Below are positions 23,990 to 32,298 of a stretch of 51,082 bases of DNA, piece by piece. The notes beneath the pieces are model-generated. The model did no database searches. It had not been told where the DNA came from and was given only the letters and a program-made list of their open reading frames with translations. Position numbers and translations under genes: made by a program. How positions within the stretch are numbered: the stretch's first letter is position 1; each line of letters begins with the position of its first letter. Origin of the DNA: Candidatus Rokuibacteriota bacterium (lineage in GTDB: Bacteria; Methylomirabilota; Methylomirabilia; Rokubacteriales; CSP1-6); NCBI GenBank assembly GCA_003220535.1, contig QHSU01000091.1, positions 1 to 51,082 of the forward strand. Reading direction: 5' to 3'.

Positions 23990-24970
23990 ATGACCAAGCG
24001 CGAGCGCGTCATGACGGCCTTGCGGGGCGCGCCGGTGGACCGAGTGCCCGTGAGCCTCTGGCTGCACAACTTCGCCACCGAGAACTCCGCCGACACCCTC
24101 GCCGCCGAAACGCTACGGCTGGCCCGCCGCTTCGACTGGGACTTCCTCAAGCCGCAGAGCCGGGCCCAGTGCTTCGCGGAGATGTGGGGGCTTCGCTACG
24201 CGCCCTCGCGCGAGCGGGCGATGCCGTACACAGTGACCCGGACGCCGCTGGCGACCGCGGAGGATCTGCGTCGGCTCGAGCCCGCCGACGCGAGGTCCGG
24301 GGCGCTCGGCGAGCAGCTGCAGGCGCTGCAGGCCATCCGGAAGGCGGTGGGAGCCGCGACGCCCATCATCTGGACGGTGTTCTCACCGCTCATGGTCCTG
24401 CCCTTTCTGCTCGCGGGAGGCCGCGCCACGGCGCTGGCGCTGATGCGCTCGGAGCCGGCGGCAGTGGACCATGCGCTGGGCGCGATGGCGGTGACGCTCG
24501 GGGCTTATGCGCGAGCCGCGGTGGCGGAGGGCGCCGACGGCCTGTTCTACGCCACCAACATGGCGACGCGGGAGCTCTCCACCGCGGCCGAGTGTCGCCG
24601 CTTCCAGCGGCCGCACGATCTGCACATTCTCGGGCAGGTCGAGAACGCGCCCTTCAACGTGCTCCACGTCTGCGGGGCAGACATTCTCTTCGACGAGTTC
24701 GCCGGCTATCCAGCGGCGGCACTGAGCTGGGCCACGCTTCCCGGCAACCCGTCGCTGGCCGATGCAAATCGGCGCACCGGCCGTGCCGTGCTGGGCGGGT
24801 TGCCCGCCAAGCCCGTCATCGCCGCCCTGCCGCCGGCGGAGGTCGACGCCCGCGGCCGCCGGGCCATCGCCGAGATGGGCAGCCGCTTCCTCCTGCTGGG
24901 CCCCGACTGCTCGATCGATCCCGACACGCCGGACGCCGTGATGGACGCCGCCACCGCGGCGACGCGCTGA
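23990..24970 (+). CDS. Uroporphyrinogen decarboxylase-family protein
   Basis: A 326-residue TIM-barrel protein beginning MTKRERVMTALRGAPVDRVP, the standard start of the UroD/MtaA family. FDWDFLKPQSRAQCFAEMWG and a LHVCG motif (about residue 224) are visible; the H-x-C-G motif resembles the zinc site of UroD-type methyltransferases (MtaA, CmuA) more than true HemE. The gene is isolated, divergent from the lactonase and convergent with an SDR remnant, so no heme context supports hemE. Probably a methyl transfer or decarboxylation enzyme of unknown substrate. Confidence 0.75.
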   Translation: MTKRERVMTALRGAPVDRVPVSLWLHNFATENSADTLAAETLRLARRFDWDFLKPQSRAQCFAEMWGLRYAPSRERAMPYTVTRTPLATAEDLRRLEPADARSGALGEQLQALQAIRKAVGAATPIIWTVFSPLMVLPFLLAGGRATALALMRSEPAAVDHALGAMAVTLGAYARAAVAEGADGLFYATNMATRELSTAAECRRFQRPHDLHILGQVENAPFNVLHVCGADILFDEFAGYPAAALSWATLPGNPSLADANRRTGRAVLGGLPAKPVIAALPPAEVDARGRRAIAEMGSRFLLLGPDCSIDPDTPDAVMDAATAATR

Positions 24971-24992
24971 GGGCCTCCCGCGGAGGTATCGG

Positions 24993-25111
24993 TTACAGCA
25001 TCACCAGGCCACCGTTGACGTCGAGCGTGGCCCCCGTGACATAACGGGCGGCATCCGAAGGATCCCCTTGGCGGCGCCCGTGACGAGAACCACACGGCCG
25101 TCGAATCTCAT
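24993..25111 (-). pseudogene. Short-chain dehydrogenase gene reduced to its two ends
   Basis: ATG 25111 overlaps the stop of the ABC ATPase gene (ATGA). The frame starts MRFDGRVVLVTGAAKGI, the classical SDR opening with the cofactor glycine motif. Within a few bases the matching frame changes and reads SDAARYVTGATLDVNGG followed by LVML and TAA at 24993, the classical SDR C-terminus. The roughly 200 residues between, including the catalytic Ser-Tyr-Lys, are missing. It was the last gene of the importer operon. Confidence 0.8.
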
Positions 25112-26178
25112 CCCGGGATCCTCCCTCCCGTTTTGTCGTCGAAGAGCACGACCCGGTCCAGACGGAACGTCAGCGAACGGCGGTCGCCCACGGCCACCTT
25201 CTCCTCGGCGTCCACCTTTGCCACGAGCGAGGACGGCCCACCATAGTCGAGGAAGACGAGCGTCTCGTCGCCGAGCGGCTCGACGAGACTCACGGTGGCC
25301 GGCCAGCTCTCACGTCCGTCTGCGAAGCGCACGTGTTCGGGCCGTACGCCCAGGATCGCGGGACCCGAGCTGCCCTCGTGTCCGGGAAGCGTCACGCGAA
25401 GGGCCTGGGCCACGAAACGAGCGCCGTCGGGCTCCGGGCGGAGCTCGCCCTCCACGAAGTTCATCGCGGGCACCCCGAAGAAGCCCGCGACGAACCGATT
25501 GACCGGATCGCCGTAGACCTCGAGCGGGCGCCCAACCTGTTGGATCCGCCCCTGGTGCATGACGACGATGCGGTCGGCCATGGTCATGGCCTCCGCCTGG
25601 TCGTGGGTGACGTAGACGAACGTCGACCGGAGCGCGGCGTGCAGGCGTTTGAGCTCGGTCCGCATCTCGACGCGAAGCTTGGCGTCGAGGCTGGAGAGCG
25701 GCTCGTCCATCAGGAAGACGGACGGCTGCACGATCAGTGTGCGGGCCAGTGCCACCCGCTGCGCCTCGCCGCCCGACAGCGTGGCGGGGCGCTTGTCGAG
25801 CAGGTGTCCGACGTGGACGGTGTCGGAGACGGCACGGACCCGCGGTGCGATCGCCTCGGGTGCGACGCGCTTGATCCGGAGCGGAAACGCGATGTTGTCG
25901 AAGACCGTCATGTGGGGGAAGAGCGCCAGGCTCTGGAAGACCATGCCCAGGTTGCGCTCGCCGGGTTCCCAGTCGGTGACGCACGAATCGCCGATCCAGA
26001 TGTCCCCCGAGGTTGGCGTCTCCAGCCCGGCAAGCATGTTGAGCGTCGTCGTCTTGCCGCACCCCGACGGTCCGACGAGGACGACGAACTCGCCGTCCGG
26101 GATCGCCAGGTCGATCCCGTCGACGGCGCGAGTCGCGCCGAAGACCTTCGACAATCGCTCGATTCGGATGGAGGCCAC
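25108..26178 (-). CDS. CUT1-type ABC transporter ATP-binding protein (MalK/UgpC-like)
   Basis: A 356-residue protein from GTG 26178, 3 nt after the permease stop. It carries Walker A VGPSGCGKTTT, the Q-loop VFQSLALFPHMT, the signature LSGGEAQR, Walker B VFLMDEPLSSLD and the H-loop YVTHDQAEAM. Two TOBE-like segments fill residues 240-350 (LGVRPEHVRFADG). Length and layout match carbohydrate importers that share one ATPase with two permeases. It energises the importer encoded by the three genes upstream. Confidence 0.9.
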   Translation of the reverse strand: MASIRIERLSKVFGATRAVDGIDLAIPDGEFVVLVGPSGCGKTTTLNMLAGLETPTSGDIWIGDSCVTDWEPGERNLGMVFQSLALFPHMTVFDNIAFPLRIKRVAPEAIAPRVRAVSDTVHVGHLLDKRPATLSGGEAQRVALARTLIVQPSVFLMDEPLSSLDAKLRVEMRTELKRLHAALRSTFVYVTHDQAEAMTMADRIVVMHQGRIQQVGRPLEVYGDPVNRFVAGFFGVPAMNFVEGELRPEPDGARFVAQALRVTLPGHEGSSGPAILGVRPEHVRFADGRESWPATVSLVEPLGDETLVFLDYGGPSSLVAKVDAEEKVAVGDRRSLTFRLDRVVLFDDKTGGRIPG

Positions 26179-26181
26179 GTC

Positions 26182-27048
26182 CTATTTCCGAAGGAGCCCG
26201 AAACTGAAGCCCCGGAGCAGGTGCTTCTGGATGAGGAAGCCCATCACGATGACGGGCAGGGTGGCGAGGGTTCCGATGGCGGCCTGGGGGCCGTAGTCGC
26301 GCCCCTCGTTGGCGGACTGGAACTTGTTGAGTGTGATGGGCAGCGTGGAGACTTCCGTGTTGGTGAGCGTGATCGCGAGCAGCAGCTCGCTCCAGTTGAG
26401 GATGAAGACGAAGAGGAAGGTCACGACGAGGCCGGAGGCGGTGAGCGGGAGCACGACCGAGCGCAGCACGCGAAGGCGCGAGGCCCCCATGAGCCGAGCG
26501 GCGCGCTCGAGCTCCACGGGCACCTCCTCGACGAAGGCGAGCATCATCCAGATCACGTACGGCAGGCACGTGGCCACGTAGACGAGGATCAGTCCGGTGT
26601 AGGTGTCCAGGAGTCGTAGCGTGACGAAGTAGACGACGAACGGCACGGCGATGACGATGGGCGGCACCATGCGGATCGAGAGGATGTTGTATGGATAGTT
26701 CCGCCCGCCGGTCCCGAAGCGGGCCCAGCTGTACGCCAGGGCGCTGCCGAGGACGACGGCGAGCAGGGAGCCGACCCCGGAGACGATGAGACTGTCCCCG
26801 ATCGGTTTCAAGATCTTGAGCGTCTGCCGGCCCAGCTCGAACGTCGAGGTGCCCGGGGTCAGGACCTTGACGTAATTCACGAGCGTGGGTTCGTGTGGGA
26901 ACCAGCGCGGCGGCCACGTCACCCACTCCCCCGCGTGCTTGAACGACGTCATCACCATCCAGTAGATCGGGAAGAGGGTGACGACCGTCCACGCGAGCAG
27001 GAGCGCATGGCGGACGAACGGGAAGAGCGCGCGTCGCCCCTGTCTCAC
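26182..27048 (-). CDS. CUT1-type ABC transporter permease (MalG/UgpE-like)
   Basis: A 288-residue, six-helix protein from GTG 27048, which overlaps the previous permease stop by 4 nt (GTGA). The EAA loop is ELERAARLMGASRLRVLRSV followed by VLP. The N-terminus FPIYWMVMTSFKHAGEW and the tail ending with a KHLLRGFSFGLL segment are standard for the MalG class. It forms the membrane pore with the preceding permease. Confidence 0.9.
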   Translation of the reverse strand: MRQGRRALFPFVRHALLLAWTVVTLFPIYWMVMTSFKHAGEWVTWPPRWFPHEPTLVNYVKVLTPGTSTFELGRQTLKILKPIGDSLIVSGVGSLLAVVLGSALAYSWARFGTGGRNYPYNILSIRMVPPIVIAVPFVVYFVTLRLLDTYTGLILVYVATCLPYVIWMMLAFVEEVPVELERAARLMGASRLRVLRSVVLPLTASGLVVTFLFVFILNWSELLLAITLTNTEVSTLPITLNKFQSANEGRDYGPQAAIGTLATLPVIVMGFLIQKHLLRGFSFGLLRK

Positions 27049-27992
27049 GCGACGCCTTCCTCGGCCAGGCGACGCCGCTCACGGCGGAGGACGCGGATGG
27101 CGACGAGGCTGTACATGGCCACCGCCACGAGCAGGACGAGCGACATGGCGGCGGCATCGGAGACGCGCGCGAACTCCCAGCCCACGCGCCAGAGGTAGAC
27201 GGCCACCGTCTCGGTGGCGTTGCCGGGCCCGGCTTGGGTGAGCAGCATCGGGTAATCGAAGATCTTGAGGGCTTCCATCGAGCGCAGGATCACGGCGATC
27301 GCGATGACCGGCTTCAGCAGCGGCAGCTCGACATGCCAGAAGATCTGCCAGCGGCTCGCCCCCATGACCCGCGCCGCCCGGATCGGGTCCTCCGGCAGCC
27401 CGGCGAGGCCGGAGGTGAAGATGAGGAAGGTGAGCGCCGTCCACTGCCAGACGTCCGCCCCGATCACGGCGAGCTGGGCCGGGGTGTACTCGGACAGCCA
27501 CCGCACCGTGATGCTGCGGCCGGCGAGCAAGCTCAGGACCTGATTGAACGGTCCCTGATCGATGAGCAGCATCGAGAGGTCATAGCCGACCACGGCGGGG
27601 ACGATCATCATCGGCAGGAGAAACACCGTCGTGTAGAAGCGGCGGCCGCGGAAGTGCCGGCGGCAGAGCAGCGCCAGGCCGAAGCCGAGCAGGAGCTCGA
27701 GCGGCACCGCCGCCGCCGCGAAGCCGAACGTGCGAGCGAGCGCCCACAGGAAGCGCTCGTCCTCGACGGCGCGCTGGAAGGCGTCGAGCCCAGTAAAGGC
27801 GGCGTTCCACCACGTCCCGCGTGTGATCCGCCAGGACAGGAGCGAGAGATAGACGAGAAGCAGGAAGTTCGGGAGCAGGAGGAGGGCGAAGAGCCCTTGC
27901 ACGGGGATGAACGGCAGCCACCTGAAGACCCGCTCCTGCTCGAGCCAGCGGCGCAGGCCGCCCGGTGCCGCCGTCGTCCCCGCCGTGGTCAT
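27045..27992 (-). CDS. CUT1-type ABC transporter permease (MalF/UgpA-like)
   Basis: A 315-residue protein; ATG 27992 (MTTAGTTAAPGGLRRWLEQE) was preferred because the upstream in-frame extension overlaps the binding-protein gene. It shows six helices and the EAA loop PIRAARVMGASRWQIFWHVE followed by LPLLKP. It pairs with the next permease and the SBP upstream (5 nt away). Confidence 0.9.
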   Translation of the reverse strand: MTTAGTTAAPGGLRRWLEQERVFRWLPFIPVQGLFALLLLPNFLLLVYLSLLSWRITRGTWWNAAFTGLDAFQRAVEDERFLWALARTFGFAAAAVPLELLLGFGLALLCRRHFRGRRFYTTVFLLPMMIVPAVVGYDLSMLLIDQGPFNQVLSLLAGRSITVRWLSEYTPAQLAVIGADVWQWTALTFLIFTSGLAGLPEDPIRAARVMGASRWQIFWHVELPLLKPVIAIAVILRSMEALKIFDYPMLLTQAGPGNATETVAVYLWRVGWEFARVSDAAAMSLVLLVAVAMYSLVAIRVLRRERRRLAEEGVA

Positions 27993-27997
27993 CGGGC

Positions 27998-29467
27998 TCA
28001 GTCGGGAACGTTCTTGGTCGGGTAGGCAGCCTTCAGCGCCTTCCAGCCGTCGATCTGCTGGCGGCGGCCGATCTGGTTGGTGATCTTCTCCCACGCGGTG
28101 GCCGTGTTCTTCAGCGCGTCCTCGGCAGCGATCTTGCCGAGGAGCGCTTCCTGGACATTCAGATCGAGGGCGTCGTTGTACTCCACCGCGCCCTGAATCA
28201 GGATCATCGGCGCCATCACCTGCGCGTTCTTGAGGTGGATCTCTACCATCTCTTTCGTCCGCGCCTTGATGACGCGCGGATCGGTGAGATGCGACCTCCG
28301 GTACGGGTCGTAGACGGAGTTAGGGCCGGCCACGAGGCGCGCCGACACTTCCTTGCTGGTCATGTACTGCGAGAGCCAGTACGCGGCCTCCGGGTGTTTG
28401 GCGTAGTTCGAGACGTAGAAGATGTTGCCGTAGCCCTGGAGCGCGCGGCGCACGAGCTTGCCGCCGACCACGTAGCCGGGCACCAGGCAATACTTGTTCT
28501 TGCCAACGACCTTGGAGCGCTCGGGATGCTCGGCGGCGATCGCGATCGACGGATACGTCATGATCGAGAAGGCGTTACCACCCGCGTAGAAGGGGTAGGC
28601 CTGGGGCGTCGCCCATCCCAGGATGTCCTTGGGCATGAACTTCGTCAGCGCAATGTAGTCTCGGAGCGCCTCCACGCCTTCCCGGCCGGCGATGAGCGGC
28701 TTCATGCCGTCGTCGAACGGCATCCCGCCCTTGGCGTAGAACTGCTGGAGCCACCAGCGCCAGCCCCAGCCACGCGCGCGGTAACCCATCGCCCCGTACA
28801 GTTCGGGCACCCCGGTGCCTTTCGGATCACGGGTGAAGAACTCCGCAAGCTGGTACCACTGCTCATAGGTGTCGGGGCAGCCGGGCTCCCAGCCGTACTT
28901 GGCCTTGAACTTCTGCCGCTCGCCGGGTGCTTCGATCAGGTCCTTACGGATCGCCAGGATGAAGTTGTCCCCGTCCGCGACGAGGCCGTAGGTCTTGCCC
29001 TTGTAAGTGGCCTGCTCCTGGAAGCCCGGGACGATGTCATCGAGGTCGGCCTTGCCGCGGGCCACGAGGTCGTCGAGGGGGCGGGCCAGCCCGGCCTCCA
29101 CGAGGTCCGGCAGCGAGATCGGGTCGCCGATCCAGAAGTCGAAGCTCCCGCTCTTGGCGACGGCCTCGGACATGGCCTTGGCCTGGACCTGGAGGATGCC
29201 GACCTCGAAGTAGTTGACCCCGATACCGGTCTCCTTTTCGAAGTTCGCCATCTCCACCGTGCTCCCCGCAGTGAAGATCGAGGGCATCATCATGTTGAGC
29301 TTGAGCGACGTGAGGCCCTTGGCCTTCATGTAGGCTTTGGCACCGTTGACCGCGCGCTCGTCGGCCGTTGCTCCCGGCGGCGCCTGGGCCGAGGCGGCGG
29401 TGGACCACGCGAGGATCAGGGCGACCATCACGGCGACGGACAGGCCGAAGAATCGCTGCATTATCAT
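27998..29467 (-). CDS. ABC transporter solute-binding protein, CUT1 family
   Basis: A 489-residue protein starting at ATG 29467 behind AAAGGGAG. Signal peptide: FFGLSVAVMVALILAWSTAA, cut near ASAQA. The mature part has the type 1 SBP pattern, such as KLNMMMPSIFTAGSTVEMAN, FEKETGIGVNYFEVG and EAAYWLSQYMTSKEVSARLV. It is longer than many CUT1 binding proteins (about 420). The ligand need not be a sugar; upstream genes encode a flavin monooxygenase and a VOC protein. It is the third gene of the operon, 17 nt after the monooxygenase stop. Confidence 0.87.
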   Translation of the reverse strand: MIMQRFFGLSVAVMVALILAWSTAASAQAPPGATADERAVNGAKAYMKAKGLTSLKLNMMMPSIFTAGSTVEMANFEKETGIGVNYFEVGILQVQAKAMSEAVAKSGSFDFWIGDPISLPDLVEAGLARPLDDLVARGKADLDDIVPGFQEQATYKGKTYGLVADGDNFILAIRKDLIEAPGERQKFKAKYGWEPGCPDTYEQWYQLAEFFTRDPKGTGVPELYGAMGYRARGWGWRWWLQQFYAKGGMPFDDGMKPLIAGREGVEALRDYIALTKFMPKDILGWATPQAYPFYAGGNAFSIMTYPSIAIAAEHPERSKVVGKNKYCLVPGYVVGGKLVRRALQGYGNIFYVSNYAKHPEAAYWLSQYMTSKEVSARLVAGPNSVYDPYRRSHLTDPRVIKARTKEMVEIHLKNAQVMAPMILIQGAVEYNDALDLNVQEALLGKIAAEDALKNTATAWEKITNQIGRRQQIDGWKALKAAYPTKNVPD

Positions 29468-29484
29468 GTCTCCCTTTCGAGGTC

Positions 29485-30693
29485 TCACATCGTCGGGCTG
29501 GAGAACTCGCCGCCGAGCGCGACGAGCGCCCACGGTGCGCCCTGCGCGTCCCAGCTGAACCCGATGTGGCCGCCGAGCGCGTGCTGGTCCCGGAAGAGCC
29601 GCTGGATGGGGTACCGATCGTAGATGCCGTTGGCGCCGGCGAGCGCGTGGAGCGTATCGACGGCCTCGGTGCAGAGCTCCATCGCGTAGGCGACGTTTCG
29701 CTTGAAGCGAAGCTTCTCCTCGATGGTCGGGGCGCGGGGCCCCCGGGCGATCCGCTCGGCCTCGAGGCAGTCCGCGCGGATGACCAGCCGGGCCGCGTCG
29801 ACCATCGCGCCCGCACGGGCGACGCGGAGCTGCACGGCCTGGAAATCGCGCATGCGCATGGCGGTGTAGTTCGTGCTGCGCTCGCGGATCGCCTCGACCG
29901 TCAGCTCGAGCGCCGCCTGAGCGTTGCCGACGCCGGCCGCCGCCAGGCAGTGGGAGCCCAGGGCCGAGAGCGGCACCTGGTAGAGGGGATTCGGATTGAC
30001 GCGTGCCCCCGGAAACTGGCTGCCGCCGCGCGCCAGGTACATCGAGAGCGCGCGGTGCTCCGGGACGAACACGTCCTTCGCGCGGACCGACTTGGATCCC
30101 GTGCTCCGCATGCCGAGCACCTTCCAGTCGTCCACGATCTCGTAGTCGCTTCTCGGCACCAGGCACATCCGGTGATCGACGACGCGCTCGCCGTCGCGGA
30201 CCATCACCGCCAGCATGTTCCAGTCGGCGGCGTCGACCCCGCTCGAGAAGTTCCAGAATCCACTGATCGCGAAACCGCCGTCGACCCGACGCCCGCTGCC
30301 CTGCGGGTAGGCGATGCCCGAGGCGATCAGGGCATCGGGATTCTTGCCCCAGACTTCTTCCTGCGCGCGCTCGTCGTAGAGCGCCAGCATCCAGTGGTGG
30401 ACGCTCAGGTTCGCGACGTTCCAGCCCGTCGAGGCGCAGCCGCGGGCGACTTCGGCCGGAATATCGAAGAGCGACACGAACTCGAGCTCCATGCCGCCCC
30501 AGCGCTTGGGCTGGTGGAACCGGAAGAGCCCCGCGCGGTGGAGATCCTCGATCGTCTCCTTGGGCATCTGGTACGCGGCCTCGGCTCGCTCCGCGCGCTC
30601 GCGCAAGGCGGGCACGAGCGCCCGCGCCCGACGCATCGCCTCGTCATAGCCGACGTCGGCGAAGCTCGCGGGCGCGGGCCGCGCCGGCGTCAT
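29485..30693 (-). CDS. Flavin-dependent monooxygenase of the acyl-CoA dehydrogenase fold (HsaA/DszC-like, group D)
   Basis: A 402-residue protein; ATG 30693 overlaps the VOC gene stop (ATGA). It carries the acyl-CoA dehydrogenase fold but lacks an obvious catalytic Glu context and instead shows ARGCASTGWNVANLSVHHWM and SGFWNFSSGVDAADWNMLAV, the signatures of HsaA/HpaB-type hydroxylases. KVLGMRSTGSKSVRAKDVFV and YRYP-like segment YDRYPIQRLFRDQHALGGH follow. Such enzymes use reduced FMN/FAD from a partner; the divergent flavin reductase gene at 31.3 kb is the obvious candidate. Probably hydroxylates an aromatic or S/N-containing substrate taken up by the linked importer. Confidence 0.83.
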   Translation of the reverse strand: MTPARPAPASFADVGYDEAMRRARALVPALRERAERAEAAYQMPKETIEDLHRAGLFRFHQPKRWGGMELEFVSLFDIPAEVARGCASTGWNVANLSVHHWMLALYDERAQEEVWGKNPDALIASGIAYPQGSGRRVDGGFAISGFWNFSSGVDAADWNMLAVMVRDGERVVDHRMCLVPRSDYEIVDDWKVLGMRSTGSKSVRAKDVFVPEHRALSMYLARGGSQFPGARVNPNPLYQVPLSALGSHCLAAAGVGNAQAALELTVEAIRERSTNYTAMRMRDFQAVQLRVARAGAMVDAARLVIRADCLEAERIARGPRAPTIEEKLRFKRNVAYAMELCTEAVDTLHALAGANGIYDRYPIQRLFRDQHALGGHIGFSWDAQGAPWALVALGGEFSSPTM

Positions 30694-31163
30694 GCCCGCA
30701 TGCTGGCGACCTGGGGCATCTTCGAATACTCCTCACCGCCCCAGTCCGTGACTTCCTTCAGACCGAAGAAGTTGAGCTCGATGGTGAGCCCGTTTGGGTC
30801 CTTGACGAAAATCTGGTAGAGATCGAACTCCGGCAGCGAGCGTGGCTGGAACTCGAGCCCCCGCGCCTTGAAGCGGCGAATGAAGCCGCCGGGCTCGGTG
30901 GCCAGGAAGGCGATGTGGTCGACGACACCCGCGTGATCGGTCACCGCGCCCTTCGGGGTGCCGAGATAGTAGAGCTCGGCGTTGTCGATGCCGTCCGGCC
31001 CCATGTGCACCTGGATCTTGCCATTGACTCCCAGCCAGTAGCCCGGGAAGGGGAAGCTCGGCCGCGGCATAACCTGGAAACCGAGCACGTCGCAGTAGAA
31101 GTCCCTGGTTTTCTCGAGATCGTTCGCCCGGATGAAGTAGTGATTGAGCTCTGTCAGCGGCAT
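30690..31163 (-). CDS. VOC-family protein (glyoxalase / extradiol dioxygenase fold)
   Basis: A 157-residue protein, ATG 31163 after GAGGAGGA. It opens LNHYFIRANDLEKTRDFYCD and has GVVDHIAFLATEP and FVKDPNGLTIELNFFG; the His at the first strand, the second His in VDHIAF and the Glu in IELNFF form the usual metal triad. This single-module VOC protein could be an isomerase, lyase or ring-cleavage dioxygenase. First gene of the operon that also holds the monooxygenase and importer. Confidence 0.82.
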   Translation of the reverse strand: MPLTELNHYFIRANDLEKTRDFYCDVLGFQVMPRPSFPFPGYWLGVNGKIQVHMGPDGIDNAELYYLGTPKGAVTDHAGVVDHIAFLATEPGGFIRRFKARGLEFQPRSLPEFDLYQIFVKDPNGLTIELNFFGLKEVTDWGGEEYSKMPQVASMRA

Positions 31164-31227
31164 AGATTCCTCCTCGGCGATTCACCGTCTTGGAGCCGAT
31201 GGTACGCGAAAGGGCGTGAGGTCTGCA

Positions 31228-31261
31228 AAACGTCGGGATGTCAGAAACGTCGGGATGTCTG
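31228..31261. promoter_or_regulatory. 17-nt tandem direct repeat in the divergent promoter region (possible operator)
   Basis: Two adjacent 17-nt units, AAACGTCGGGATGTCAG at 31228-31244 and AAACGTCGGGATGTCTG at 31245-31261, differ at one base. They lie between the VOC operon and the flavin reductase, which are transcribed apart. A shared regulator bound to this site could control both, but no regulator gene is adjacent. Confidence 0.55.
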
Positions 31262-31306
31262 GACCCGGGTCGGCATCCGCCGTATCCTCCCGGGCAGGAG
31301 GGACTT

Positions 31307-31810
31307 ATGGACCCGAACGTTAAGAAGACCACGCTCCGGATGATTCCGTATGGACTCTACGTCCTCACCGCGGCCCACGCGGACGGCCGCGTCTCGGCGG
31401 GGACCGTCAACTGGGTGACCCAGGCCTCGTTCGAGCCGCCGCTGGTCGTGGTCGGGGTCAAGACCGACGCCCACGGCCACGCGCTGATCAAGGACGCCAA
31501 GGCCTTCGCCCTGAACGTTCTGGGCAAGGGACAGCAGGCCCTGGCCTTCACGTTCTTCAAGCCCGCCGAGCGGAAGGGCGACACGATCTCTGGCGAGCCC
31601 TTCCGTCCGGGCAAGACGGGCGCGCCGATCCTGGCCAGCACGCCCGCGTTCATCGAGTGCACGCTCGAGACGACGGTCGAGATGGGCGATCACTCGATCT
31701 TCGTCGGCAAGGTGGTCGAGGCCGGTCTCGCCAAGCCGATCGATGGGCGGGCCGACGACGCGACGCTGTGGCTGAAGGAGCTCGGCGACAAGGTCTTCTA
31801 CGGGGGCTAG
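31307..31810 (+). CDS. Flavin reductase domain protein
   Basis: A 167-residue protein; ATG 31307 follows CAGGAGGG. It opens TTLRMIPYGLYVLTAAHADG and has VNWVTQASFEPPLVVVGVKT, the FMN-binding pattern of the flavin reductase (HpaC-like) fold, with ALNVLGKGQQALAFTFFK next. It likely supplies reduced flavin to the monooxygenase encoded divergently on the other strand; together they would be a two-component hydroxylase. Confidence 0.87.
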   Translation: MDPNVKKTTLRMIPYGLYVLTAAHADGRVSAGTVNWVTQASFEPPLVVVGVKTDAHGHALIKDAKAFALNVLGKGQQALAFTFFKPAERKGDTISGEPFRPGKTGAPILASTPAFIECTLETTVEMGDHSIFVGKVVEAGLAKPIDGRADDATLWLKELGDKVFYGG

Positions 31811-31829
31811 GCTACGGAATTACCAGGCT

Positions 31830-31857
31830 GAGCGGCCGGCGTCGCGCCGGCCCGCTC
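31830..31857. terminator. Hairpin between convergent flavin reductase and hemoglobin genes
   Basis: Left arm GAGCGGCCGGCG (31830-31841), loop TCG, right arm CGCCGGCCCGCTC (31845-31857). Twelve base pairs form with a one-base bulge. It ends 2 nt before the hemoglobin stop and starts 19 nt after the reductase stop, as expected for a shared terminator. Confidence 0.6.
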
Positions 31858-31859
31858 CC

Positions 31860-32249
31860 TCAGACGCGATCGTATTCCATGATCTCTTTCTTGAGGCTCT
31901 GTACAAATGTGACCACGTCTCGTTGTTCAGCCTCGGGCACCTCGAACTTCGCCAACGTGGCAGCCGCGTGCCCGAGGAACACATTCCAGTCGCTCTCGCT
32001 GATGCGCATCCCCCGATGGCAGAGCGCCATGTCCCTGCCGCGGTAGTACACCGGTCCGCCCGCGCTCGCACAGAGGAAGTCGATCAGGAGCTGCTTCTCG
32101 CGCTTGACACCGTCTTCGCCGCGATGTGCCCAGAAGCGGCCGAGCTGCGGATCGGTCTGTAGGCGGGGCAGGAGATCATTCGCCACCGCCGCGATCGCGT
32201 CATAGCCACCAAGGCGCTCGTAGAGGGTCTTCTTCTGCGCGCTCATCAT
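31860..32249 (-). CDS. Truncated hemoglobin (group I-like)
   Basis: A 129-residue protein, ATG 32249 after GAGGAG. It opens TLYERLGGYDAIAAVANDLL and has DPQLGRFW and the proximal heme His78 in LCHRGMRISESDWNVFLGHA, then QRDVVTFVQSLKKEI. The Tyr often found at position B10 appears replaced by Leu or Pro (LLPRL), which would alter ligand binding. Truncated globins bind O2, NO or CO. It lies 50 nt after the XdhC-YHS gene, possibly the last gene of the CO dehydrogenase operon. Confidence 0.87.
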   Translation of the reverse strand: MMSAQKKTLYERLGGYDAIAAVANDLLPRLQTDPQLGRFWAHRGEDGVKREKQLLIDFLCASAGGPVYYRGRDMALCHRGMRISESDWNVFLGHAAATLAKFEVPEAEQRDVVTFVQSLKKEIMEYDRV

Positions 32250-32298
32250 GTTCTCCTCATGTTAGAGGGACCCCGGGACACAGCAGCCAACAGAGCCT

